From the NCBI GenBank assembly GCA_900095095.1, contig FMBT01000343.1, forward strand, positions 62,001 through 126,000: a DNA stretch of 64,000 bases, in the 5' to 3' direction. Positions within the stretch are counted from its first letter, which is position 1. Each line of letters starts with the position of its first letter. Below the pieces are notes generated by a model. The model did no database searches. It saw nothing but the letters and a program-made list of their open reading frames with translations, and was not told the DNA's origin. A program made the translations under genes and the position numbers. Shown here one piece after another: positions 25,495 to 36,369 of this stretch. The stretch comes from Fragilariopsis cylindrus CCMP1102. Its lineage: Eukaryota > Bacillariophyta > Bacillariophyceae > Bacillariales > Bacillariaceae.

Positions 25495-27317
25495 ATGGAT
25501 GCCAGCTACGATAGTAGCGATGATAACGGCCTCTTTACTCCAAGTCGAGGAAGAAGAAAATCGTTACTAAATGGTTTCACGCCCACTACTCCTTCTCCTT
25601 CTCATCCCGTGTTAAACGAGAAATCGACAACAATAAAGAAAACTGGCGCCAATAATGATGTCGATATCGCCACTGCTATTGCCCCAAACACACTACCGAG
25701 ATTGCACGACATTTCATTTTTGGGAGCGAGATTGTCACCGATACGCAAAAAAAAAACGAAATTGAAGACTTAGACGACGATTATGACGACGACGACGACG
25801 ACGACGCTGCTATCGTCGCACCTTATCGATTGGGATTGACTGAAACCTCGGGATCATCAGCAGCTACAGCGTCATTTTTTCTACCCATCAACGACAATGA
25901 TGATGATGACGACGACGACTACGACGACGACGACAGATACAATCATATTGAGCAAGCAAAGAACGCCATCAATAGGAACATGATCGACATGTCAAATCCA
26001 ACTGGATATACTCGTCCACGACCTCCTCTTCTCCTTCATCCACACACCAGTGTTGGAAAAAATGGTCTTAGTGAAACAAATAATAACGTAATACCCTCAC
26101 GGAATAGAGATAATAACGATACTGTCGTTATAATGTCGGTAGTGGTGGTAGTGGCAGTGGTACCAGGAACCGACGGCGGCGACGATTTGCGCCATTTGAA
26201 CGAAACTTTTGGAATTTCTTGTCGTCGTCGTCATCATCATCATCATCGTCAGCATCTCCCGAGATGAAGCGAAATCAACTATCGGATGATGTTCCACATA
26301 ACAGCAATAATGAAGGGATGTATTCTTCCTATGTAATGGTTGATCATCCTCGTACTACCAATAGCAGTGGCATAATAACTAACAACAATATCGTTGTAAT
26401 CGGTGCGACAGCTCTCGTTCTCTTTTGTATAGGACTGCACGACGCATTTATTGCCTACCTCGCGTTTCGAAGAGGAATTACCATGTCTGAGAGAAGTTAT
26501 ACATTGACTTGGAACTTTCCCTGGATCGGTCCTACCTATCGATCATTGTTAAGATTTGGTGCATTTTGTCCAGAACGTTTGTTGTCTTCTACTTCCTCGT
26601 CATCATCTGAATATTGGAGATGCTTAACGTCGATATTCGTGACGACGTCTGTCATGGAATGGTTGCTATTGGCTTGGGTATGGACGAAGTATATTCCGCC
26701 GGTTTCTTCGCGGTCGTCGGTTGCTCAGCCCATCATGGCATCTATCTTGGCCAGTAGTTTATTTACTTTCCGCATTCACGGGACAACTCTGGATGGTAGC
26801 ATTCGAGTACAATAATATGGATCGTCATCATCGTCGTCGTCATCAAACGTTAATAATTACGATTATAATTCCAATTATGATACAGCAGCAACAACAACAA
26901 CAACGACAGTATCTACTATACCTACTCTATCAGGATGCGCAGGTTGGGCAACAGCAGGCGTGCTTTGCTCCGTGGGGATACAAAGACCAAATCGTAGATT
27001 TCCTTGTTTTATTTCGGCTATAGTATGGTTATACTTCAAACATGTCAAACAACGGGTAATACCATTGGTTGCTCGACGGGATCATTTTTTGGCTGGGCTT
27101 TTTCGGGGATTTGGGAGATAACGTTGCTGCCTATTGTATCTCGACGGCGATTGCAGCAACGGGAGATACTGAATTACGACTACAATTACGATACCCTTAA
27201 CGATACGGAAATAAAACGAATACCAACATAAACGGATGGAATTTCTGGAACGGGTTGGCGGCTGTGATCGCGGTGCTTTTGTGGTTGTTGCCGATCTCGT
27301 ACCTTCTCAGTCGGTAA
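25495..27317 (+). pseudogene. Rhomboid-like membrane protein, reading frame broken
   Basis: A locus with rhomboid character spread over several frames. It starts MDASYDSSDDNGLF with an acidic, Asp-run N-terminus. Membrane parts: GATALVLFCIGLHDAFIAY (26,400), LLRFGAFCPERLL and YWRCLTSIFVTTSVMEW (26,560-26,670), AFTGQLWMVAFEYNN, SGCAGWATAGVLCSVG (26,930), GSFFGWAFSGIWE (27,090) and a last helix NGLAAVIAVLLWLLPISYLL ending at TAA 27315. The frame changes at an A9 run near 25,750, in a GGTAGT repeat near 26,140, and at about 26,770, 26,820, 27,050 and 27,220. The segment where active rhomboids have GxSG reads GCAG, so it would lack the nucleophile. Either a decaying gene or a repeat-rich gene damaged by assembly indels; no good splice sites explain the shifts. 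Confidence 0.5.
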
Positions 27318-28226
27318 ACTATCCATAGCTATTTTATATTTTATTCTAAAGGATAATATTGTTACGCTTCTAACTAGAGTGAATTGGTATAATTTATTTA
27401 TCCCAATATTCTACATGGATATTTCGTACGTTATTGATGATAGGATATCTCTGGCCGTTAACTGGAAGATACATTATAGTTCCTCATTTAGAAAGTAATC
27501 AATTTATCGTCTTCTTCATTATCCTTATCATCGTCATTATCGTCATCGTCGATGTCGTTGCCGTTGCCGTTGCCGTTGTCAGCGGGCTCTTTATATGTCT
27601 TTTTTTAGTGATCGTGGTGGGTGCTGTTCCTTATATTCGAATCTGAATTGTTGTTCTTTGTTGTGTTGTTGTTGTGTTCTTTGTTGTACAATGTACATTG
27701 TACAGTACGTGTTCTGTCTTACGGCAAGGGATCAGTACAAAACGCGTAGAATTTCAATATGATCTGAATTTTTATATCTTATCTGTAGAAAATAAATTAT
27801 AAGGAAAAACCCTGCATCTGATGAGATAGGCGCAGTAAATTTACTCTTTACTACTATCTAGCTACTTAATTAGATATATCAATGATTGTGTGTAAAAAAT
27901 GGTAGGACATGCATGAATATGTTAATGAAATAAATTATATATTCTTATTTCACAAGATGTTGTTGAGGAAAAACAAGAGCGAAAACAATATATGATTTGT
28001 TGTGGAGCAACGATTGTATGCTCGTCACATGCTGCGAAACGTTGACAGACACCATAATATTGCAAATCCACGAGCATTTAATCCACTTTTTTACCATCAT
28101 GAAGAAGTGTTATTGATGGAAGTTTGCATTTGCATCAACATAAGCGTTGGTATCGGCGTTGAGGTTTCTACTATTTTGTATTTCTAAGAGTAACACTATA
28201 TTGGCATCCTTGATACGTAATTCGTT
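27318..28226. other. Intergenic gap with low-complexity run
   Basis: About 900 bp between convergent genes. Short GTCATC/GCCGTT repeats at 27,520-27,585 and a palindromic TGTACAATGTACATTGTACA at about 27,686-27,705. No gene is supported. Confidence 0.45.
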
Positions 28227-29186
28227 TCATCTTGTTTTTGGTTCACGGATCATAAACCAATTATCTATACAGTAATTATTCAATCTCATTGTTGTAGAAC
28301 TTGTAGCTGTAGAAGCAGTGGCATTATCAGCACTAGTAGGTTCAAATATTGATTCTTGTATTACTTTAAAACCTAATCTTGTATAGAAATTAACATTTCT
28401 TTTTTCCTGTGTAACAAGGAATACATCAAGTTGATGTTGATCTGCTTCCTTTAATGCTTCATTCAATGCAGAACTACCAATACCTTGACCTTGATAATTT
28501 GGTAGTACAACCATCCGCTCAAGACGAATAATATTAATATTTTTTGGTATTTCTTGTTCTTGTTCTGTTTTTGTTGTTGTTTTTATTGTACCATCATCAC
28601 CGTAATAAAGTTTTAATGCATTCTTTTCCTCATTTTCAAACCAATTGTTTACTTCTAATAAACGATGAAATCGATTCCAACCAAATTTGTATATCCCTAG
28701 TAACATCCCTACGCGTATCATATCCCATATACTCGGACCTTTATTATTATTATTATTATTATCAGATGGGACTACCCACATAAAGAATGATGTCATGGTC
28801 CTACTATGAGTCTGAATCCGTTGTCGAAGTTCCTCTCGTTCGTCTGCTCGTTCTCGTTGCTGCTGCTGCTGCTGCTGCTCGTTGTAGTCGTACGTGCATT
28901 TACAGCACGATGATGATGATGATGTATTACCATCAAGACGTAATCGAAAATTTCGTGAAAAAATAAATATAAGAAATTCTTCCATTCCTGCTCTTCTTTT
29001 TCTTTCTTTTTTTCTTCCAGGCGTTTCTTCCACCGTTACATCATTGTCATTATCATCATACCAATAATCATCATCACAACCGTGGTATATATACCGATAT
29101 ATAGGTGAATCTAGGAAAGCAGCAGCTGTAAGACGAGCAGCTGCATCAATTTGTTCTTCAGATAAAATTTCAAGTTGTACCATCAT
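28227..29186 (-). CDS. GNAT-family N-acetyltransferase
   Basis: Acetyl-CoA-dependent acetyltransferase of unknown substrate, 319 aa, no intron. The first good start is MMVQLEI at 29186, just before LSEEQIDAAARLTAAAF, the usual GNAT first strand-helix. The core is split by an insertion of about 100 residues with Asn and Gln runs, then returns with motif A RMVVLPNYQGQGIGSSAL (acetyl-CoA pyrophosphate loop Q-G-Q-G-I-G) and motif B KRNVNFYTRLGFKVI. The C-terminus ends in DNWFMIREPKTR. The fold is close to the fungal and algal GNATs that have a long insert between strands 1 and 4. A Gln run (CAG repeat) at about 28,860-28,878 is likely length-variable. Confidence 0.85.
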   Translation of the reverse strand: MMVQLEILSEEQIDAAARLTAAAFLDSPIYRYIYHGCDDDYWYDDNDNDVTVEETPGRKKERKRRAGMEEFLIFIFSRNFRLRLDGNTSSSSSCCKCTYDYNEQQQQQQQRERADEREELRQRIQTHSRTMTSFFMWVVPSDNNNNNNKGPSIWDMIRVGMLLGIYKFGWNRFHRLLEVNNWFENEEKNALKLYYGDDGTIKTTTKTEQEQEIPKNINIIRLERMVVLPNYQGQGIGSSALNEALKEADQHQLDVFLVTQEKRNVNFYTRLGFKVIQESIFEPTSADNATASTATSSTTMRLNNYCIDNWFMIREPKTR

Positions 29187-29303
29187 ACTTATAATAACTG
29201 CATACAACAGTAATAAGTAAGTGTACCAAGTGGGTGGTTGTTGTGCTAACGTAGAAATAAGAGGTTCAAGGTTTAACGCTACTAACTACTAGTCAAGTAA
29301 ACT

Positions 29304-29335
<32 letters not shown>

Positions 29336-29568
29336 ATATGTACGTATGATACACTGCCTACTTGTGTATTGTCGTTGCATACGATTATGTTGTTTCATCT
29401 GTTCTCTCAATGTATGTCTGATGTCACGAGAACGTAGTCCTATATTTTTAACCCCCACGAAATTCTTTGCATTCTCATGTATTGTATGTGAATTGTAATT
29501 AATCCATCGCGGCCGTTACGAAGATTCATTCGTACGGAATCAATTAATTAAAATCCATCTTGTATATT
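29187..29568. other. Intergenic gap with GA microsatellite
   Basis: About 380 bp upstream of the acetyltransferase. It contains a (GA)n run at 29,304-29,332. No gene seen. It ends at the left boundary of a tandem duplication. Confidence 0.45.
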
Positions 29569-29578
29569 ACTGTACTGT

Positions 29579-31170
29579 GAGCGTGAAAAGTATACTAAAA
29601 GTATACCACCGCGCACAACAGTGTATTCTTAGTACAGTGCTAAATACAGTGCTAATTTCAGACATGAGCCAAGTGAAAAAGCACTGTAAAAATACAAGTC
29701 GAATTTATTTTACAGCGCATTAACACATGAAAATTCTTAGTGGAAATGGCTATCCTACAGTGAAAAACCAGTGTAAAAGCATGCTGTAAAAAATAACAAG
29801 TTGAAAATATCAAATATCAAATATCAAAAACAACCACAAACACAACCACAACCACAACCACAACCACAACCACATACAGTACACAACAATAACAAGTAAG
29901 ATAGATACCATATGCAAATAATGTGAGTACTACTTGTAGTAGTACCACAGAGTACTGTAGTACTGTAGCTAGTAAGCTAAATACACACCTTAGCAGTAAC
30001 ATATCTACATATGCAGGCATAGTAAGCTTGACACACTTTAGCAACCTTGCAACCACAAGTACAAGATCAATTATAACTGTGTGTTCTAGTACTAGTACTA
30101 GTACTAGTACTGGTACTGTATAATACTATGTATATACTGTAGGCAGTATTGTAAGCACACCTTAGGTAAAACCACGTCTATTGGAACAACCCAGGACGGG
30201 TTGACCGTTGTCTCCTCAGAATTTCTTAGACAGGGAGGAGAGGCGCCGCAGATTTTAGATAATAAGTTATGTATATATTGAAACAACCCGACAACAACAG
30301 CAACTATAATGGTTAAAGATTTTGAATCTTAATGGGAACATTTTTTGGATAGGATGCATACGCTAGCACTGTCAAATGTATAGTGTTCTCCCTCTGTATA
30401 TTTCTGAACCTAGGTATGCGCAGCTACTTTTTTTCTTCAGTTAGGATGCATACGCAAGCACTGCAAAATATGTAGTGTTTTCTCTCCGTATGTTCCGGAA
30501 GATGAAGTGTAGCTAGTGAAGTGTAGCTAGTGCAGTGTAGATACATAACTTTTAATTTAAAAGCTGCTGCATTGCTCCTCCCCACCTTAAAAAGGTAGAG
30601 GAGTCAACGCCAAACTGCCTATTAGTGCAGTGTAGCTAGTGAAGTGTAGCGACAGTACTTCAAAGTGTAGTGTAATTTAGCTTGTGTAGTTCAGCTAGTT
30701 AAGTGAGTGCAGCTACAGTAGCTACAGTAGCTATAGTAGTACAGTTTAGCTAGTGTAGTTAAGCTAGTGTAATTTAGCTGGTGTAGCTGTTCAGTAAATT
30801 ATTGTCGCATTGAAAATTTTGCTACTGTAGCTACTGTAGCTACCGTAGCTATCGTAGCTACCGTAGCTGCTGTCGCTACTGTAGCGCGCTTCAGAGTATC
30901 GCGGTGGAAATTTTTGAATTTTGTGCGCTGATTGACAATTTTTTCTCTAAGTAATTTATAGTACTGGAGATTAACCAGTAAGTGTCTGAGAAGTATACTA
31001 GGGGCTGTTCAAATATGTATACATTTCACTGAGTACAACCCAGTACTAATAAATTGCAGTGTAATTAGTATGGGAAAGTACACACTGGTACTTTTGAAAA
31101 GTATGCTTATTTGGTATACTTTCTCTAAAAACAAGCGAATCGCGTATACATTTACGTAAGACTGTACTGT
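29579..31170. repeat. Tandem duplication, unit 1 (1,592 bp)
   Basis: First of two adjacent direct copies. Its left edge is preceded by ACTGTACTGT (29569-29578), which recurs at the junction (31161-31170) and at the far end (32781-32790). Non-coding: stops in all frames apart from repeat-derived short frames. Contents: paired AAGTATACTAAAAGTATACC, an (ACAACC)n run near 29,845, ACTAGT palindromes near 30,090, two copies of AGGATGCATACGC about 100 bp apart, a hairpin at 30,575-30,604, and facing arrays of GTAGCTAC units. Not recognisable as a known transposon: no TG...CA ends and no coding domain. Confidence 0.9.
30575..30604. other. Hairpin in unit 1 (and in unit 2 at 32,167-32,196)
   Basis: CTCCTCCCCACCTT-AAA-AAGGTAGAGGAG folds into a near-perfect stem with AAGGT/ACCTT next to the loop and CTCCT/AGGAG at the base. 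Seen in both units. Function unknown; could stall polymerase or act in RNA. Confidence 0.6.
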
Positions 31171-32790
31171 GAGCGTGAAAAGTATACTAAAAGTATACCA
31201 CCGCGCACAACAGTGTATTCTTAGTACAGTGCTAAATACAGTGCTAATTTCAGACATGAGCCAAGTGAAAAAGCACTGTAAAAATACAAGTCGAATTTAT
31301 TTTACAGCGCATTAACACATGAAAATTCTTAGTGGAAATGGCTATCCTACAGTGAAAAACCAGTGTAAAAGCATGCTGTAAAAAATAACAAGTTGAAAAT
31401 ATCAAATATCAAATATCAAAAACAACCACAAACACAACCACAACCACAACCACAACCACAACCACATACAGTACACAACAATAACAAGTAAGATAGATAC
31501 CATATGCAAATAATGTGAGTACTACTTGTAGTAGTACCACAGAGTACTGTAGTACTGTAGCTAGTAAGCTAAATACACACCTTAGCAGTAACATATCTAC
31601 ATATGCAGGCATAGTAAGCTTGACACACTTTAGCAACCTTGCAACCACAAGTACAAGATCAATTATAACTGTGTGTTCTAGTACTAGTACTAGTACTAGT
31701 ACTGGTACTGTATAATACTATGTATATACTGTAGGCAGTATTGTAAGCACACCTTAGGTAAAACCACGTCTATTGGAACAACCCAGGACGGGTTGACCGT
31801 TGTCTCCTCAGAATTTCTTAGACAGGGAGGAGAGGCGCCGCAGATTTTAGATAATAAGTTATGTATATATTGAAACAACCCGACAACAACAGCAACTATA
31901 ATGGTTAAAGATTTTGAATCTTAATGGGAACATTTTTTGGATAGGATGCATACGCTAGCACTGTCAAATGTATAGTGTTCTCCCTCTGTATATTTCTGAA
32001 CCTAGGTATGCGCAGCTACTTTTTTTCTTCAGTTAGGATGCATACGCAAGCACTGCAAAATATGTAGTGTTTTCTCTCCGTATGTTCCGGAAGATGAAGT
32101 GTAGCTAGTGAAGTGTAGCTAGTGCAGTGTAGATACATAACTTTTAATTTAAAAGCTGCTGCATTGCTCCTCCCCACCTTAAAAAGGTAGAGGAGTCAAC
32201 GCCAAACTGCCTATTAGTGCAGTGTAGCTAGTGAAGTGTAGCGACAGTACTTCAAAGTGTAGTGTAATTTAGCTTGTGTAGTTCAGCTAGTTAAGTGAGT
32301 GCAGCTACAGTAGCTACAGTAGCTATAGTAGTACAGTTTAGCTAGTGTAGTTAAGCTAGTGTAATTTAGCTGGTGTAGCTGTTCAGTAAATTATTGTCGC
32401 ATTGAAAATTTTGCTACTGTAGCTACTGTAGCTACCGTAGCTATCGTAGCTACCGTAGCTGCTGTCGCTACTGTAGCGCGCTTCAGAGTATCGCGGTGGA
32501 AATTTTTGAATTTTGTGCAGCGCGATGAAATTTTTGAATTTTGTGCGCTGATTGACAATTTTTTCTCTAAGTAATTTATAGTACTGGAGATTAACCAGTA
32601 AGTGTCTGAGAAGTATACTAGGGGCTGTTCAAATATGTATACATTTCACTGAGTACAACCCAGTACTAATAAATTGCAGTGTAATTAGTATGGGAAAGTA
32701 CACACTGGTACTTTTGAAAAGTATGCTTATTTGGTATACTTTCTCTAAAAACAAGCGAATCGCGTATACATTTACGTAAGACTGTACTGT
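31171..32790. repeat. Tandem duplication, unit 2 (1,620 bp)
   Basis: Second copy, offset 1,592 bp. By eye it matches unit 1 base for base except for a 28-bp local duplication near 32,518-32,546 (a second ATTTTTGAATTTTGTGC block). Such identity in non-coding DNA means a very recent event or an assembly artefact. Confidence 0.9.
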
Positions 32791-33364
32791 ATACTTTGTT
32801 TTAGGGCGGGGGATATTGCTTAGAAGAGGGGTTGAACATCGGATACCCTCCCCATCCCTTCAAAGGGATAAGAATGATTAAAAAAAAAATATTGCCACTA
32901 TTATCTGTACTCTATTATTTATTATCCTCATGAGGCCTTATCCTTTTCTGACTTACAAAGAGTATTCTTGATTTCCACCTCTAATGCTTTGTTTTTGCCT
33001 CACAGTAACATATCCCTTTGCTTCATATGCTCTTCTTCTATCAATTCAACACAGTGTTTGCGGTCGTTTCATTTCATCTTTTTTTTTAAAATCTTTTTCG
33101 AATCAAACTAATTAGATTATCTGATGAATGTTACTATTAATTTGAGAGATACTTATAGTAATCGACACTATAACTTCAAGACAATCTAGCTGTTAGGGTT
33201 TGAATACAACATACCATGAAGATAAAATGAACAACAGGTCATTTATAAATTAAATGGTGATTCCAAATTGCTCTAATTCTAATACCTGGATGTATATGGT
33301 ATACAGTATATATTATTATTATTATTATTATTATTACCCCCCGGTACGTTATTTGTTTCTTTGT
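32791..33364. other. Intergenic gap
   Basis: About 570 bp right of the duplication, with a (TTA)n run at 33,311-33,337 just beyond the oxygenase 3' end. No gene seen. Confidence 0.4.
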
Positions 33365-34803
33365 TCAGTTTAATAATACATCGGTTTCGTTTTTCGTAAA
33401 AGAAACTCCACTTCTTTTTATGTCATCATCAGTCCCACCACTCCTCCATCGGATATATTCTGAAACAGACATTCCTTCCAATGCAATAGTTAATGGATCT
33501 TTTTCTTTATCATCATCATCCATGTTGTTGTTGCTGCTGTTGCTGCTGCTATTGGAACTCGTTACTGCTGTGGCTGTGGCTGTGGCCGTTGCCGTTGCTG
33601 TGGCTGTTAATGATTCTGATACATTATAATTTGGATCAGCAAAGAATGCTATAGACGTACGGGGATGTTTCGTAGCTTCAAATAAATCTTCTTTATTACT
33701 ACCACTATTTATTGATCCTGGACCTGCAACACGATGTAACGTTGCACGTAATATATTCTTCGTCCAACCAGATAGTAATGAACCAACATTAAGAACCAAT
33801 GTTCCCTCTACAAAAGGAACTGTTTTCCATCGTCCATTATGATATAATTCCAATCCAGATATACCATCTGTTGATAATAATGTAATTGTTCCATAATCGG
33901 AATGTTCCTTACATCTATTTCCAGTCGTTATGGAATGTGTTGGATAGTACGTAATAAGACGTAATGTATCATTATGTTCATCATGTAATTTTGCGAAGAA
34001 ATCGACATCGATTTCATCATCATCGATTTCATCATCATCGATTTCATCGTCTTCGGACGATGATAGTAATCCAACAGCGATATGACGAAGGATATCAGTT
34101 TTTATTAACCGCAACACATCAACATATTTTTTTATTATATTATTATTATTATTATTATTATATTATTATTATTATCATTACTACTTCTATCAACATAATC
34201 ATATTGATCTACAGAATCAAGCATAGCATACACCTTCGGATCAGTCGGATGTGATACAACGTCGACAACTGCTACTGCTTTGTTGTCTTCTTGTGTTTGG
34301 GCACTATTATTACTATTATTATTACTTCTTGCTGCAAGGAATTGACTTGCTACTTGAAGAGTTTTTAATTGATGGTCTGAAGTGAGTAAATTCGATTGAA
34401 CAAGAGCAAATCCACTATCTTTTAATGCAGATACAAGTAATCGAGATGTTTTTCGTGAAGGAAGGTTTGTAATAACGGTACTGGTAGTTGTCGAACTACT
34501 ACTACTACTACTACTACTTGTTGTTCCGTTATCGATATCGACGTTGTTATCGTCAATTATTCTCTTCGTTGTCGTTGTTGTCGTTGTCGTCGTCGTATCG
34601 ATATGAATGAGAGGAACAGTGACAACATCATCGTTGCCATCGTCGTCTAATTCTGTTGCATCCTGATTATTGCGATGCATCATTGTCGTTGCTATTGCCG
34701 TTGACGTTGCCGTTGTGGTAGTCGTGATTGTGACGAAACCAAAGGAAGATATGGGGTAGAACAATAACAATAACAATAACAATAATAATGAATACACGTT
34801 CAT
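33365..34803 (-). CDS. 2-oxoglutarate/Fe(II) dioxygenase, IPNS-like (frame break in AAT repeat)
   Basis: Non-heme iron oxygenase of the isopenicillin-N-synthase-like class. ATG at 34803 gives MNVYSLLLLLLLLLFYP then SSFGFVTI, a signal peptide with a plastid-type Phe motif. The N-terminal DIOX domain is recognisable (TSRLLVSALKDSGFALVQ). The catalytic part has YYPTHS, the iron ligands H-x-D in KEHSDYGTITLL, a distal His in RATLHRVAGPG, and the 2OG-binding Arg/Ser in HPRTSIAFFADP. Between the halves lies an (AAT)n run (about 34,135-34,170) where the frame shifts by one base; the flanking frame reads on as YVDVLRLIKTDILRHIAVG, so the two halves belong to one gene. Several other simple repeats (Thr, Ser, Ala/Thr runs) occur. 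Substrate unknown; algal members often act on hormones, terpenoids or flavonoid-like compounds. Confidence 0.75.
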
Positions 34804-35647
34804 ATAATATCCTTCATAACTTCTATTTTTATCTATATCAAAACGCCAGAATATATTCGATGTCACTTCAGGTTATTATCTATCTCGTCGAACTGCTGTC
34901 CTCGCGACTGTCTTCATTCATTGCTTGTTCATTATTACATTGTGTGATTTTAATCAAACTTCGAAACTCCACAAACTTCTTGTGTGAAAACAAAAACGTC
35001 GCGCGTTTTTGGCGTGCTAAATTGAAAATTAAAATCTTCTCTAATTTGATTAACAACAACAATAAGAACGACACGCGATCATTACAGCAAAGCAAAGATT
35101 TTGACGAAGATCCAACAAATAATCAGATCGAGCAATCATATCATTGTTGTGTGCAAATTGTAAAGAACAAGGGATTGCAATACTTAATGAAAGGAAAATA
35201 GATCTGTCCAGTACTGTAAGTAAAATCCTGAATCTGTAAGTTTGAAATTGATTCCAATATTCCAAGTTTCGATTAAATTAAAATCCATTATTCGTATTCG
35301 TTCGTCATTATACCAGTCAATGTACAGTACGCTCTTTAGTATATTCAACAAGGTCACATATCGCGACTCGCATTTATGTCGGGAGTGTTCTGTGTATTGG
35401 CATGTAATGTAAAGCATAGCATTGATGATTGTATTTTATTGCGAATATATAGTATTGTTGAATATTATCAGGTCCTATCCGGACGATATTGAATATCTTC
35501 GCCTTTTATTTTTTTCAGCATGAATAAAGAAAGAAAAAACTCATCCTAATCGATCTCCGTTTTTTGTTTGTTTTTCTTCGTATATATATATATATATTAC
35601 TATTATTTTATGACTTCTGAATTAGACTCTTTTCAATTTTAAACAAA
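34804..35647. other. Divergent intergenic region
   Basis: About 840 bp between the oxygenase and MIC10 genes, which diverge. It should contain both promoters. A short open frame on the + strand (34,788-35,201) has no family features and overlaps the oxygenase 5' end, so it is not called. A (TA)n run lies at 35,581-35,598. Confidence 0.4.
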
Positions 35648-35908
35648 ATGGAGACGACTAGTACGCTAAAATCATCGACGGCAACAACCGATCAAGTTAT
35701 ACCTGAAACGATCCAGGAAGGTTTTGAAAAGATTATTGCACAGGGTGCAATGGGTTTTGTTTTAGGTGGTATGGCTGGAATTGTTTTAGCAAGAGGTGGT
35801 GGTTCCTCTAGTGCACGACGTGTATTAGCTGGATTCGGTGCAGGGATCGGATCAGGTGCTGCATGGACAAGAACATCAATGGACATAGATGATCTTTTAC
35901 AACTTTAA
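35648..35908 (+). CDS. MIC10: MICOS subunit MIC10-like
   Basis: Small mitochondrial inner-membrane protein that bends cristae junctions as the core of MICOS. 86 aa, single exon. After about 25 polar residues come two hydrophobic hairpin segments: QGAMGFVLGGMAGIVLARG and, after a basic SSARRV loop, LAGFGAGIGSGAAWTR. Both carry the Gly-x-Gly-x-Gly spacing that is diagnostic for MIC10 oligomerisation, and the basic loop between them is also conserved in the family. The tail SMDIDDLLQL is short. Length fits fungal and animal MIC10 (about 80-100 aa). An unrelated small glycine-zipper protein is possible but less likely. Confidence 0.7.
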   Translation: METTSTLKSSTATTDQVIPETIQEGFEKIIAQGAMGFVLGGMAGIVLARGGGSSSARRVLAGFGAGIGSGAAWTRTSMDIDDLLQL

Positions 35909-36369
35909 CGGGCAAGAAGGAATAAATAGATATATAGTAATAATATAACAATTTAATTAATAATAATAATAATAATAATATGGTGGATGCAAACGTATTA
36001 TTGCCCTTATTATTATTCATTATTGTAGCCTCCTATTTCACTTTTTGATTCTAAACCATCTTTTTTTCCTTCAGGCAAAAATCATAATACATGTGTCTCC
36101 ACCGAGCACTCTTGCATATGATGACGTATGGTCGGCAAATGCATTATTGTGATGTGATGGTATGATTTTTGCGCGGTGGAGAGTTCGTTCTTGCATACGA
36201 ATTGTTGGTAACAGCAGCTGCTGATGCCATATTTGGATGAAAGAAAACGACTCAAAATTATAGTATAGTACAAATGTCGACAGTCGACAGGGAAAAGATA
36301 GATGTTCTCGAAAAAAATGATTGAAGGATCTATCAAAGGTAACTGTAATGTTCAGATGATTGCCCATTT
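35909..36369. other. Convergent intergenic gap
   Basis: About 460 bp between convergent genes; an (AAT)n run at 35,958-35,981 and nothing else of note. An imperfect inverted pair CGAGCACTC...CGCGGTGGAGAG lies near 36,103-36,184. Confidence 0.4.

Noticed and set aside
29817-30056. 79-aa frame with Val run (and its copy at 31,409-31,648)
   Set aside because: Encoded by the (ACAACC)n repeat inside the duplicated unit; no family features, and its duplication follows from the DNA duplication.
29579-32790. Duplicated 1.6-kb units as long terminal repeats of one element
   Set aside because: The copies abut with no internal coding region and lack TG...CA ends, so a tandem duplication fits better.
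34788-35201. 137-aa + strand frame
   Set aside because: Overlaps the oxygenase 5' end on the other strand, no domain, AT-rich composition of intergenic DNA.
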